This document shows positions 1-8,555 of a stretch of 64,000 nucleotides of DNA, piece by piece. How positions within the stretch are numbered: position 1 is the stretch's first letter; the number at the start of each line of letters is the position of its first letter. The DNA is from an uncultured Roseovarius sp. (GTDB lineage Bacteria; Pseudomonadota; Alphaproteobacteria; Rhodobacterales; Rhodobacteraceae). Position numbers and translations under genes: made by a program. The notes under the pieces are model-generated. The model searched no databases. It was given only the letters and a program-made list of their open reading frames with translations, and was not told where the DNA came from. Where the stretch lies: the NCBI RefSeq assembly GCF_913057115.1, contig NZ_CAJXNN010000005.1, forward strand, positions 1 to 64,000, in the 5' to 3' direction.

Positions 1-1
1 C

Positions 2-520
2 GCGCTGTGGAATCTGCCGGTGATCTACGCCTGTGAAAACAACGGCTATTCCGAATACACCAAGACCGAAGAGATCGCCGCCGGCTCGATCACCGCCCGC
101 GCCGAGGCCTTCGGCATCGAGGCCCATCAAGTGGACGGGCAAGACGTGCTGGCGGTCAACGAACTGACCCAGAAACTCGTGGCCCGCGCCCGCAAGGGCG
201 AAGGCCCCTTCTTTTTGGAACTGATGACCTACCGCTACCACGGCCACCACGTGGGCGACATCAACCGCGAATACTACCGCTCCAAGGACGAAGAGAAGGA
301 TTGGAAGGACAACAAGGACCCGATCATCAAGTTCCGCGGTTGGCTGGTCGAACAGGGCATCGCCAGTGAAGACGAGATCGAAGCCATGAATGCCGAGATC
401 AAGGAGGACGCCGAACAGGCGGTCGCCTATGCCGAAGCGGCCCCCTACCCCGACCAATCCGAGGTCGACATGCACGTTTACACCGACATCAAGCACGCCC
501 TCGCGCGCGACACGGCCTGA
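2..520 (+). CDS. 2-oxoacid dehydrogenase E1 component, alpha subunit (3' part; acetoin/pyruvate type)
   Basis: C-terminal 172 residues of a thiamine-diphosphate E1-alpha subunit; the start lies upstream of the window. The reading frame is open from base 2. The segment ENNGYSEYTKTEE, followed by FFLELMTYRYHGHHVGD and a charged REYYRSKDEEKDW loop, is the C-terminal part of the ThDP-binding fold and the regulatory-loop region of alpha2beta2 E1 enzymes. The E1-beta gene follows after 12 bases, so the two should be co-translated. With E1-beta it would decarboxylate a 2-oxoacid, or cleave acetoin, and pass the acyl unit to lipoyl groups of the downstream E2-like protein. The substrate cannot be fixed from this fragment; acetoin dehydrogenase (AcoA-like) and pyruvate dehydrogenase (PdhA-like) are both possible. 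Confidence 0.9.
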   Translation, partial: ALWNLPVIYACENNGYSEYTKTEEIAAGSITARAEAFGIEAHQVDGQDVLAVNELTQKLVARARKGEGPFFLELMTYRYHGHHVGDINREYYRSKDEEKDWKDNKDPIIKFRGWLVEQGIASEDEIEAMNAEIKEDAEQAVAYAEAAPYPDQSEVDMHVYTDIKHALARDTA

Positions 521-532
521 GGAGGACGACCC

Positions 533-1528
533 ATGCGAAATATTACCCTGTCCCAAGCCGTGAACGAGGCGCTGGCCGAGGAAATGCGCCGGGATGAAAC
601 CGTCTTCATCATCGGCGAGGACGTCGCCGAAGCGGGCACCCCCTTCAAGGTGCTCAGCGGTCTGGTCGAGGAGTTTGGCACCGAGCGCGTTGTCGACACG
701 CCGATTGCCGAGCCGGGCTTCATGGGCCTTGCGGTGGGCGCGGCCTTGACCGGCACCCGGCCGGTCGTCGACCTGATGTTCGGTGACTTCATCTATCTGA
801 TCATGGATCAGCTCTGCAATCAGGCGGCCAAGGCCTATTACATGTCTGGCGGCAAGCTCAATGTGCCGCTGGTCCTGCGCACCAACCTCGGCGCCACCCG
901 GCGCTCCGCCGCGCAGCACAGCCAATCGCTGCACGCGCTGGTGGCGCATATCCCCGGCCTGAAAGTGGCCATGCCCTCCTCGGCCTATGAGGCCAAGGGC
1001 CTGATGAAGACCGCGATCCGCGACAACAACCCGGTTGTCATCTTCGAAGACAAGCTGATGTACAACGACAAGGCCCCGGTGCCCGAAGAGGAGTTTCTCA
1101 TTCCCTTCGGCGAGGCCAATGTGAAACGCGAAGGTTCGGATATCACCCTGATCGGCACCTCGTCGATGGTGCAGGTCTGCGAGGCCGCCGCCGAGATCCT
1201 TGCGAAAGAAGGCATCAAGGCCGAGGTGATCGACCCGCGCACCATCGTCCCGCTGGACGAGGCCGCGCTGCTCAAATCGGCCAAGAAAACCAGCCGCGTG
1301 ATCGTCGTGGACGAAGGTCACCAGAGCTTTGGCATCACCGGCGAAATCGCCAGCCGCATCAATGAAAAGGCCTTCTACCACCTCGACGCCCCGGCGCTGC
1401 GCATGGGGGCGATGGATGTGCCCGTGCCCTTCAGCCCCGCGCTGGAGGACATCACCGTGCCCACCCCCGAAGCCGTCGCCGAGAATGCCCGCAAACTCAT
1501 GTCGGGGGAGATGATCCATGCCGCATGA
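533..1528 (+). CDS. 2-oxoacid dehydrogenase E1 component, beta subunit (acetoin/pyruvate type)
   Basis: A 331-residue transketolase-like E1-beta of normal family length. The N-terminal pyrimidine-binding domain carries GEDVAEAG and the DTPIAEPGF segment with the conserved glutamate that activates ThDP. A His-containing loop (SAAQHSQSLHA) and a C-terminal transketolase-C domain (VIDPRTIVPLDE, VVDEGHQSFG) follow. A GGAGG ribosome site lies just before the ATG. The stop overlaps the start of the next gene by 11 bases, indicating translational coupling. It forms the heterotetrameric E1 with the alpha subunit. Overall it looks closest to AcoB-type subunits, but the substrate is inferred. Confidence 0.93.
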   Translation: MRNITLSQAVNEALAEEMRRDETVFIIGEDVAEAGTPFKVLSGLVEEFGTERVVDTPIAEPGFMGLAVGAALTGTRPVVDLMFGDFIYLIMDQLCNQAAKAYYMSGGKLNVPLVLRTNLGATRRSAAQHSQSLHALVAHIPGLKVAMPSSAYEAKGLMKTAIRDNNPVVIFEDKLMYNDKAPVPEEEFLIPFGEANVKREGSDITLIGTSSMVQVCEAAAEILAKEGIKAEVIDPRTIVPLDEAALLKSAKKTSRVIVVDEGHQSFGITGEIASRINEKAFYHLDAPALRMGAMDVPVPFSPALEDITVPTPEAVAENARKLMSGEMIHAA

Positions 1529-2858
1529 GGTCATCATGCCAGCCCTCGGGATGGCGCAGGATACCGGCTTGATCGTCAGTTGGTTCAAAAGCTCCGGCGA
1601 TGCGGTCAAATCCGGCGATGCGCTCTTCGAGGTGGAAACCGACAAGGCCACGATGGAGGTCGAAGCCCCCGCCGATGGCTACCTGACAGATGTGCAGGCC
1701 GAGGCCGGGGCCGAGGTGCCCGTGGGCAATGTCATCGCGCTGATTTCCGACAGTGCCGAGGACAGCGGAACCCTGGCCAAAGCCGCGCCCGCCGACACCC
1801 CGTCCGACACCCCGGCAGAGGCCCCCGCCCAAGCGACCGCCCTGCCCGAGGGCGCCGGGGTGATCATGCCCGCGCTTGGCATGGCGCAGGATACCGGCCT
1901 GATCGTGGCCTGGCACAAATCACCCGGCGACGCTGTCGCCTCGGGCGATATCCTCTTCGAGGTCGAAACCGACAAATCCACCATGGAGGTCGAAGCCGGC
2001 CAAGACGGTTTTGTCGCGGCGCTTCTGGCCGAAGCGGGCGAAGAGGCTCCGGTGGGCGACGTGATCGCCATCATCTCGGCTGACAAACCCGACGCCCCCG
2101 TGCAGCGCAGCATCGCCGATGCGGCCAGCCCCAAAGCCGCCGCCCCGCAACCGGCTCAGGATGGCGATGCCGAACCCGGCCCCGCCGATACGGCCCCGGC
2201 CAAAGCGGCGGCCCCAAAACCGGCCCCCGCCGCCAAACCGCGTGCCGATGGCCGCATCCTCGCCTCGCCCAAGGCGCGGCGCTTGGCGCTCGAACAGGGG
2301 CTTGACCTGAACCGGCTGGTCGAGGCGGGCCACCCACAGCCCTACCACGCGGCGGATATCGAGGTGCTCAAATCCCTGCCCACGGCCCCTGCCGCGGGCG
2401 CGGCCGCCGCGCAATCGCGCCGCCTGACCGCCGATCTGCCAAGCGATGGCTTTGCCGCCTTCGCCACATGGGCTGCGGACAATGCCGGGCTAGGTGATGC
2501 CGCCGCGCTGCTGGCGGGCCTCGCCGGGGCCAGCCTCGGACAGGATCACGCCATCGTCGCGATTGAGACCTTCGGCCAAACCCGTGCCTTCGCCGTGCCC
2601 GCCGGGCCGCTTGGGGATATCACCGCTGCCGATGAAGGGGCAGCACCCGATCTCACCCTGCGCGACCTGCGCCTGAGCCAGATCAGCACCGTCGCCCTCG
2701 GGGCCGAGGACATGCCCGTTCTCACCCTGACACGCGCGGACGACGGGCTTTCCATCACGCTGGAATGCGCAAGCCATCACCTCACGGCAAGCGAGGCCAC
2801 GGGCCTTCTCTCCGAATTCGCGGGTCGCATGGAGCATCCGCTCCGCCACCTGCTCTAA
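1518..2858 (+). CDS. Di-lipoyl E2-like protein with degenerate acyltransferase core
   Basis: 446 residues. Two lipoyl domains are spaced exactly 110 residues apart, with lipoyl-lysine motifs ETDKATMEVEA (K43) and ETDKSTMEVEA (K153). Both begin with the same MPALGMAQDTGLIV segment. An Ala/Pro-rich linker (about 195-245) leads to a peripheral subunit-binding domain (about 246-285, ILASPKARRLALEQGLDL). The last 150 residues resemble an E2 catalytic core, but the active-site HxxxDG is absent: the aligned segment reads ASHHLTASEA. The protein is therefore probably a lipoyl-swinging-arm carrier and E1/E3-binding scaffold rather than an acyltransferase. A separate lipoyl-less E2 catalytic protein is encoded at 4309-5187 in the same operon. 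Confidence 0.85.
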   Translation: MPHEVIMPALGMAQDTGLIVSWFKSSGDAVKSGDALFEVETDKATMEVEAPADGYLTDVQAEAGAEVPVGNVIALISDSAEDSGTLAKAAPADTPSDTPAEAPAQATALPEGAGVIMPALGMAQDTGLIVAWHKSPGDAVASGDILFEVETDKSTMEVEAGQDGFVAALLAEAGEEAPVGDVIAIISADKPDAPVQRSIADAASPKAAAPQPAQDGDAEPGPADTAPAKAAAPKPAPAAKPRADGRILASPKARRLALEQGLDLNRLVEAGHPQPYHAADIEVLKSLPTAPAAGAAAAQSRRLTADLPSDGFAAFATWAADNAGLGDAAALLAGLAGASLGQDHAIVAIETFGQTRAFAVPAGPLGDITAADEGAAPDLTLRDLRLSQISTVALGAEDMPVLTLTRADDGLSITLECASHHLTASEATGLLSEFAGRMEHPLRHLL

Positions 2859-2873
2859 GACATGGAGTCCAAA

Positions 2874-4298
2874 ATGGAATTCACCGATCTCTATATCAAT
2901 GGCGAATGGCACAAGACATCCGACCGCTTTGACGTCATCAACCCCGCCACCGAAGAGGTTCTGGCCTCCGTCGCCTCCGCCGATATCGCCGATGCCGATG
3001 CCGCCCTCGATGCCGCCGAGGCCGCGATGAAGGATTGGGCCGCCCGCACGCCCCGCGAACGCTCCGAAGTTCTGCGCAGGGCATGGGAGCTGATGACCGC
3101 CCGGCTGGATCACTTCGCCAACCTGATCACGCTGGAAAACGGCAAGGCCGGGGTCGATGCCAAGGGCGAGGCCACCTATGCCGCCGAATTCTTCCGCTGG
3201 TTCGCCGAAGAAGCGGTGCGCGCCGATGGCATGATCACCCACGCGCCCGCCTCGGGCGCGCGCATCATGGTGCAACACAAGCCCGCCGGTCTGGCGGTAT
3301 TGGTCACACCATGGAACTACCCCGCCGCCATGGGCACCCGCAAAATCGCCCCGGCGCTGGCCGCGGGCTGCGGCGTGATCATCAAGCCCGCCTCGGAAAC
3401 CCCGCTGACCATGTTGGCCCTCATGCCGCTTCTCGAAGAAGCGGGCGTGCCCAAGGGGCTGGTCAACGTCCTGCCCTCGCGGCGGACCGGCGCGCTGGTC
3501 GACCATATCATGCACGACCCGCGCGTGCGCGTAGTGAGCTTCACCGGCTCCACCGGCGTTGGTCAGAAACTGTTGAAAGGCGCGGCCGATCAGGTGTTGA
3601 AACCCGCCATGGAACTGGGCGGCAACGCGCCGGTCGTGGTCTTCGACGATGCCGATATGGACGTGGCCATCGAAGGCACCATGCTGGCCAAGATGCGCAA
3701 TCTCGGCGAGGCCTGTACAGCGGCCAACCGCATCTACGTGCATGAAGACATCGCCGAGGCGTTCACCAAGCGCCTCACCGACCGGATGAGCGCGCTCAAG
3801 CTGGGCGACGGCACCGACCCGTCCGTTGATGTCGGGCCTCTGGTCAATGCCGATACGCGCGACAAGGTGGCCGACTTCGTGGCCGATGCCGTGGCCAAAG
3901 GCGCATCGGTAGAATGCGGCGGCACCGTGCCTGAGGGCAAGGGGTTCTACTACCCGCCGACGGTCCTGTCGAATGTCTCGGAAGATGCCGAATGTGTGAA
4001 GGATGAAATCTTCGGCCCGGTCGCGGCCATTCAGACCTTCAAGGACCAAGACGAGGTCATCCGCCGCGCCAATGACACCGAATACGGCCTTGTCGCCTAT
4101 GTCTTCTCCGAAGACATGAAACGCGCGCTGCAAGTCTGCGAGCGGCTCGAATACGGCATGGTCGGCCTCAACCGTGGCTTGGTCAGCGACCCCGCCGCCC
4201 CCTTCGGTGGCGTGAAGCAATCGGGCTTGGGCCGTGAAGGCGGGCATGAAGGCATGCTCGAGTTCATGGAAACCCAATACATCTCGGCCAGCTGGTAA
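2874..4298 (+). CDS. NAD(P)-dependent aldehyde dehydrogenase (succinate-semialdehyde dehydrogenase-like)
   Basis: 474-residue aldehyde dehydrogenase of full length. The Rossmann cofactor region has PWNYP (N148) and FTGSTGVG. The general base E247 lies in MELGGNAP and the catalytic C281 in GEACTAANR. The C-terminal part has the conserved EIFGPV and PFGGVKQSGLGREGG motifs. An ATG at 2862 is in frame, but GGAG at 2864-2867 sits 6 bases before the ATG at 2874, so the later start is preferred. It lies inside the E1-E2-E3 operon, between the two E2-type genes. If the complex cleaves acetoin, this enzyme could oxidise the released acetaldehyde; that is inference. By sequence it looks like the GabD/semialdehyde group. 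Confidence 0.88.
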   Translation: MEFTDLYINGEWHKTSDRFDVINPATEEVLASVASADIADADAALDAAEAAMKDWAARTPRERSEVLRRAWELMTARLDHFANLITLENGKAGVDAKGEATYAAEFFRWFAEEAVRADGMITHAPASGARIMVQHKPAGLAVLVTPWNYPAAMGTRKIAPALAAGCGVIIKPASETPLTMLALMPLLEEAGVPKGLVNVLPSRRTGALVDHIMHDPRVRVVSFTGSTGVGQKLLKGAADQVLKPAMELGGNAPVVVFDDADMDVAIEGTMLAKMRNLGEACTAANRIYVHEDIAEAFTKRLTDRMSALKLGDGTDPSVDVGPLVNADTRDKVADFVADAVAKGASVECGGTVPEGKGFYYPPTVLSNVSEDAECVKDEIFGPVAAIQTFKDQDEVIRRANDTEYGLVAYVFSEDMKRALQVCERLEYGMVGLNRGLVSDPAAPFGGVKQSGLGREGGHEGMLEFMETQYISASW

Positions 4299-4308
4299 GG
4301 GGGCGGAC

Positions 4309-5187
4309 ATGAGCGACATCATCGCACCACCATCGGTTCGTACCCGCGCCCTTGAAAAGGGCATCGACTTGGAAAAGCTGGCCAAGGATCTGGGCCGCAC
4401 GAGCATCGCCCTTGAAGATCTGGAGGGGGGCAAACCCGCCGCTGGCCCTGCTGGCGACACCTCGTACTGGGAAGTGGACCACAGCCAATACGGCCCCGTC
4501 ACCGAGGAGCCGATGAGCCGCTTTGCACAAGTGGCCGCCGCCAACCTCGGCGCGGCCAACGCGCTGATCCCGCAGGTCACACACCACGACCGCGCCGATG
4601 TCACCGCGATCGAGGCGCTGCGCAAGGACCTCAAGCCTGAGGCGCAAGCGCGCGGCGTCAAGCTGACTGCGCTGGCGTTTCAGGCCAAGGCGCTTGCCCG
4701 TGCGCTGCGCGAGTTTCCGCGCTTCAATGCCTCGCTCTCGGCCGATGGCAAAACCCTGATCCTCAAGGATTACGTGCATATCGGCATCGCCGTCGATACG
4801 GCGCACGGGCTGATGGTGCCGGTTCTTCGCGATGTTGACCGCAAGGGCCTGTGGCAGATCGCGGCCGAGATCACCGATCTGGCCACCCGCGCCCAGAGCC
4901 GCAAGATCGCCCTGGATGAGATGGGTGGCGCGTCCATGTCGATCTCCAACCTTGGCGGGATCGGCGGCATAGGCTTCACGCCCATCGTCAATCCGCCCGA
5001 ACTGGCCATCCTCGGCATCACCCGCACCGAAACCCTCACCGTCTGGGAGGGCGATACCCCCCGCCCCGTGCCGATGGTCCCACTGGACCTCAGCTATGAT
5101 CACCGCGTGATCAATGGCGCCGATGCGGCCCGCTTCGTGACCTATCTTGCCGGGCTTATCGCCGATCCGCGCCGGATCATGGTCTGA
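4309..5187 (+). CDS. Dihydrolipoamide acyltransferase (E2) catalytic protein lacking lipoyl domains
   Basis: 292 residues, much shorter than a standard E2 (about 400-640), because no lipoyl domain is present. It starts directly with a peripheral subunit-binding domain (about 6-40, PPSVRTRALEKGIDLEKLAK). The chloramphenicol-acetyltransferase-like catalytic domain then runs to the end. The active-site motif is DHRVINGADAARF, giving H265 and N269. Asn in place of Asp of HxxxDG is known from Azotobacter vinelandii pyruvate dehydrogenase E2. The chosen ATG follows a GGGGGCGG stretch; upstream in-frame ATGs lie inside the aldehyde dehydrogenase. It should take acyl groups from lipoyl arms supplied in trans by the protein at 1518-2858. 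Confidence 0.88.
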   Translation: MSDIIAPPSVRTRALEKGIDLEKLAKDLGRTSIALEDLEGGKPAAGPAGDTSYWEVDHSQYGPVTEEPMSRFAQVAAANLGAANALIPQVTHHDRADVTAIEALRKDLKPEAQARGVKLTALAFQAKALARALREFPRFNASLSADGKTLILKDYVHIGIAVDTAHGLMVPVLRDVDRKGLWQIAAEITDLATRAQSRKIALDEMGGASMSISNLGGIGGIGFTPIVNPPELAILGITRTETLTVWEGDTPRPVPMVPLDLSYDHRVINGADAARFVTYLAGLIADPRRIMV

Positions 5188-5197
5188 GGGGGCATTC

Positions 5198-6577
5198 ATG
5201 TCTGACAATCACGCCGATCTCATCGTTCTGGGTGCCGGACCGGGCGGTTACGCCTGCGCCTTTCGTGCCGCCGATCTGGGGCGCAAAACCGTCATGGTCG
5301 ATCCGCGCGCCACGCTTGGCGGGGTCTGCCTCAACGTGGGCTGCATCCCCTCCAAGACCCTGCTGCACGCCGCCGAAGTGATCCGCGAGGCCCGTCACAT
5401 CAATGACTGGGGCATTTCAACTGGTAAGGTCTCGGTCGATCTGGACAAGCTTCGTGCCAAGAAAGACGGCATTGTCGGGCAACTGACCACAGGCCTTACC
5501 GGTCTGGCCAAACGCCGCAAGGTGCAGACCATTCGTGGCACGGCGCAATTCACAGGCACGGGCAGTCTCGATATCGACGGCGAAAGCTGGACCTTCGATC
5601 AGGCTGTCATCGCCGTCGGTTCCGCCCCCCTGCGCCTGCCAGGCTGGCCCGAAGACGACCGCATCTGGGATTCCTCCGATGCGCTTGAGCTACGCGATAT
5701 CCCAAAGCGCTTGGCCATTGTCGGCGGCGGGATCATCGGGTTGGAAATGGCCACGATCTATGCCGCATTGGGCAGCAATGTGACCGTGATTGAATTCATG
5801 GATCAAGTCGCCCCCGGCGCCGATGCCGAGGCGGTGGCGGTCCTGCACGCCGCGCTTGAGGCCGAAGGCGTCACGATCCACACCGGCACCAAGGTGTCGC
5901 AGGTGAAAGCCACCAAAACCGCCCTGACACTCACCTGCGAAGGTGGGTTCGAGGGCAGCATCAAGGCGGATGCGGCGATTCAGGCCGTGGGCCGTCGTTC
6001 AAACGGCAGCCTCGTCGCGCCGGAAGCCGCAGGCGTCGAGATCGACGACCGGGGCATTATCCACGTCGATGCCTCCTGCCGCACGAATGTCGAGACTATT
6101 TTCGCCATCGGCGATGTCACCGGCAACCCGATGCTCGCGCATCGCGCAACGCATCAAGGGCACATCGCCGCCGAGGTCGCCAGTGGCCACGCCGCCGCCC
6201 TCGATACCGATCTCATCCCGTCGGTCGCCTACACCAACCCCGAGTTGGCTTGGGCCGGCCTCACCGAAGCGCAGGCCAAGGATCAAGGCATCGCCCACAA
6301 AACCGCCAGCTTTCCCTGGGCCGCCAGCGGGCGCAACCTTGCGTCGGGCGGGGGCGACGGGCTGACCAAGCTGGTCTATTGCCCGAACACGCACCGCCTT
6401 TTGGGAGCCTCGATCGTTGGGCGCAATGCGGGGGAATTGCTGGCCGAATGCGTGCTGGCAATGGAAATGGGCGGCCGGCTTGAGGACATCGCTCTGACCG
6501 TCCATGCCCATCCGACATTATCCGAAACCATAGGCTTCTCAGCCGAACGCGCGCTTGGCACGCTGACAGACCTCTGA
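5198..6577 (+). CDS. lpdA: Dihydrolipoyl dehydrogenase (E3)
   Basis: 459-residue flavoprotein disulfide reductase. The FAD-binding GAGPGGYACA motif is near residue 12. The redox-active disulfide is C44/C49 in GGVCLNVGCIPSK. The second dinucleotide site is GGGIIGLEMA, and the C-terminal catalytic His-Glu pair lies in HAHPTLSE. It reoxidises dihydrolipoyl groups of the complex with NAD+. The ATG at 5198 has GAGGGGG just upstream and opens 10 bases after the E2 catalytic gene; the longer in-frame ORF begins inside that gene. It is the last gene of the operon and faces the ClC gene. E3 is usually shared between complexes, but linkage makes this copy dedicated. Confidence 0.95.
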   Translation: MSDNHADLIVLGAGPGGYACAFRAADLGRKTVMVDPRATLGGVCLNVGCIPSKTLLHAAEVIREARHINDWGISTGKVSVDLDKLRAKKDGIVGQLTTGLTGLAKRRKVQTIRGTAQFTGTGSLDIDGESWTFDQAVIAVGSAPLRLPGWPEDDRIWDSSDALELRDIPKRLAIVGGGIIGLEMATIYAALGSNVTVIEFMDQVAPGADAEAVAVLHAALEAEGVTIHTGTKVSQVKATKTALTLTCEGGFEGSIKADAAIQAVGRRSNGSLVAPEAAGVEIDDRGIIHVDASCRTNVETIFAIGDVTGNPMLAHRATHQGHIAAEVASGHAAALDTDLIPSVAYTNPELAWAGLTEAQAKDQGIAHKTASFPWAASGRNLASGGGDGLTKLVYCPNTHRLLGASIVGRNAGELLAECVLAMEMGGRLEDIALTVHAHPTLSETIGFSAERALGTLTDL

Positions 6578-6626
6578 TCATTGCAGACCCCAAGAGTCGA
6601 CCCGCGCCGCGAAACGCTCTTCAAGC

Positions 6627-6652
6627 GTACGAAACGTCCGTACGTTTCGTAC
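6627..6652. repeat. GTACGAAACGT inverted repeat in the lpdA/clc convergent gap
   Basis: GTACGAAACGT (6627-6637) and its exact reverse complement (6642-6652) are separated by 4 bases. The motif shares CGTACGAAACGT with the palindromic module at 28451-28531. It lies 50 bases after the lpdA stop and could form an RNA hairpin, but there is no T-run for a classic terminator. Confidence 0.7.
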
Positions 6653-6698
6653 AAAACGCACCGCGCGCCCTGTTAACCCTGCGGTATGCGGGAAAGAA

Positions 6699-6734
6699 TA
6701 CCGACGCGATACCGACGTTTTACCGACGCGATAC
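6699..6734. repeat. Direct repeats TACCGACGCGATAC x2
   Basis: TACCGACGCGATAC occurs at 6699-6712 and 6721-6734, offset by 22 bases (about two helical turns). A third partial copy, TACCGACG, lies between them. The site is in the convergent gap before the ClC stop codon; function unknown. Confidence 0.7.
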
Positions 6735-6783
6735 AGAATCAGGTTTTCGTTGTTAACCAATACCTTAGCCCCGATTCGCAGGC

Positions 6784-8472
6784 TCAGCTGTGCTCTTCCT
6801 CGGACACCGCCGCCAAGGCCCGGTTGTACGCCTTGAGCGCATCCACATGAAACAGCGCCCCCTGAAGCTCCGGCGGCTCCCCCTCCCCGCGCAGCACGAC
6901 CACCGGAATAAACGGCACCGCCGAGCGGTCGAACAAGGGCATCGCCGCTTCCAGAGTGGCATTCATGCCGATATAAACCCCGTCCTCGATCATCTCCCAA
7001 CAGGCCTCCTCGCTGGCCCCGCGCGGGTGATCGGGCGGGCGCATCAACGGCTCCACCCGGAACATCGCCAGCAAATAGGCCTGTGGCCCGGCGGCCAGTC
7101 GCGTCCCCCGCCGCTCCAATTGTGTCAAGAAAAACGAGCGTTTAACCAGTTTCGCGCCCAAGGCCGTGGACATCGAAACCGCCACCATGACCGCCAATCC
7201 GGTCTGCCAGTCCCCGGTCAGTTCAAAGACAATCAGCGTGGTCGAGATTGGCGCACCCAGCACGGCTGCGGCCACCGCGCCCATCCCTGCCAGCGCGTAT
7301 AGCGTGGGTTTGCCCGACACATCAGGGAAAATCCCCGTCGCGATCAGGCCAAAGGCCAGCCCGGTCAAGGCCCCCACCATGAGCGATGGCGAGAACACCC
7401 CGCCGCCCATGCGCCCACCAATGGTGATCGAGACGGCAACGACCTTTAATACCGCAAAAACAATGGCTTCGTGCAAAACCAATTGCCCGGTCAAGGCCGC
7501 CGAAGTGGTCTCGTACCCCACCCCGATGATATGCGGAAAGCCAATCGCCAAACCGCCCAGCATCGCCCCCGCCACCATGGGCCGCAGCCACCGGGGCACC
7601 CGCGTGCGTTTTTGCACGTAACTGGCCATATCCTCGGCGAAAAAGATCGAATGCATCAGCACCGTCGCCACCACCCCGCAAACCAGTCCAAGCAACAGGA
7701 AAGCAGGCAGTTCGACATAGAATTCCAAGGCGCTCGTGGTGGGCAAGTCAAACTCGGTAATATCCCCGAATTCCAATCGGTTGATGATCGTTCCTGCCAC
7801 GCTGGCAATCACGATGGGGGCAAAGGCATGCAGCGCGAAATGCCGCAAAACCACCTCCAGCGCGAACAAGGCCCCGGCAATCGGCGCATTGAAACTGGCC
7901 GAGACCGCAGCCGCCACGGCACAGCCAAGCAAATCGCGCCCTGTGATCCCGTCGGCATTGATCCGGTCACTTACCCAAGTCGAGATCACACCGGCCATAT
8001 GCACCACTGGCCCCTCGCGCCCCGAGGAGCCGCCGGTGCCCAGCGTGATCATCGACGCCAGAACCGAAGCCACGCCTTCGCGTTTTTCGACCCGTCCATC
8101 GTGCAAGGCGGCGCCCTCGATCACATCCGAGACCGAGCGCACCCGCGCATCATCCGTCATATGATGCAGGATCAACCCCACCACCAAGCCGCCCACAATC
8201 GGCACAATCAAAACCCAGTACCATGGCAGGGTTTCGGCCACCGAATGTATGCGTGACATATCCTCGGTACCGTAAACCAACCCCTGTAACGCCATGATTC
8301 CCTTACGGAAAAATAGCGCGGCGAATCCCGCGGCGATCCCGATAATCAGGGCTATGAACCAAAACTGTATCTGGCTCGGGCCCCGGTCCAGCATGACGTG
8401 CCAACCATTGCGCAGCGCGGCAATCGCCGCCCGCGCCTTTTGCTTGAGGATAGATTGTTCCCCGTCCGTCAT
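6784..8472 (-). CDS. ClC family chloride channel/transporter
   Basis: 562-residue polytopic membrane protein of the voltage-gated chloride channel family. The selectivity-filter motif GGSSGREGPVVHMAG, with the conserved gating glutamate, is near residue 150. SFNAPIAGALFALEVVLRHF, the second family signature, and GGRMGGGVFSPSLMVGA, the third, follow in the right order. The C-terminal about 90 residues (VYIGMNATLEAAMPLFDRSAVPFIPVV) resemble a single CBS-like regulatory segment. It would move Cl-, with or without H+ exchange, across the inner membrane. It stands alone, convergent with lpdA and divergent from the FAD oxidase. No operon partner is visible. Confidence 0.92.
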   Translation of the reverse strand: MTDGEQSILKQKARAAIAALRNGWHVMLDRGPSQIQFWFIALIIGIAAGFAALFFRKGIMALQGLVYGTEDMSRIHSVAETLPWYWVLIVPIVGGLVVGLILHHMTDDARVRSVSDVIEGAALHDGRVEKREGVASVLASMITLGTGGSSGREGPVVHMAGVISTWVSDRINADGITGRDLLGCAVAAAVSASFNAPIAGALFALEVVLRHFALHAFAPIVIASVAGTIINRLEFGDITEFDLPTTSALEFYVELPAFLLLGLVCGVVATVLMHSIFFAEDMASYVQKRTRVPRWLRPMVAGAMLGGLAIGFPHIIGVGYETTSAALTGQLVLHEAIVFAVLKVVAVSITIGGRMGGGVFSPSLMVGALTGLAFGLIATGIFPDVSGKPTLYALAGMGAVAAAVLGAPISTTLIVFELTGDWQTGLAVMVAVSMSTALGAKLVKRSFFLTQLERRGTRLAAGPQAYLLAMFRVEPLMRPPDHPRGASEEACWEMIEDGVYIGMNATLEAAMPLFDRSAVPFIPVVVLRGEGEPPELQGALFHVDALKAYNRALAAVSEEEHS

Positions 8473-8555
8473 GGCCCCTGTACCGTCTGATGCGGCCTTT
8501 TCATGCGCGCGCCCTTGCCCTACCTTGCGCCGAAATTGTTAAGGGGGGCAAGGCC

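Noticed and set aside
2490-4661. Long minus-strand ORF of 723 codons opposite the E2/aldehyde dehydrogenase genes
   Set aside because: It is antisense to well-supported genes with clear motifs. Long antisense frames are expected at this GC content and it shows no domain.
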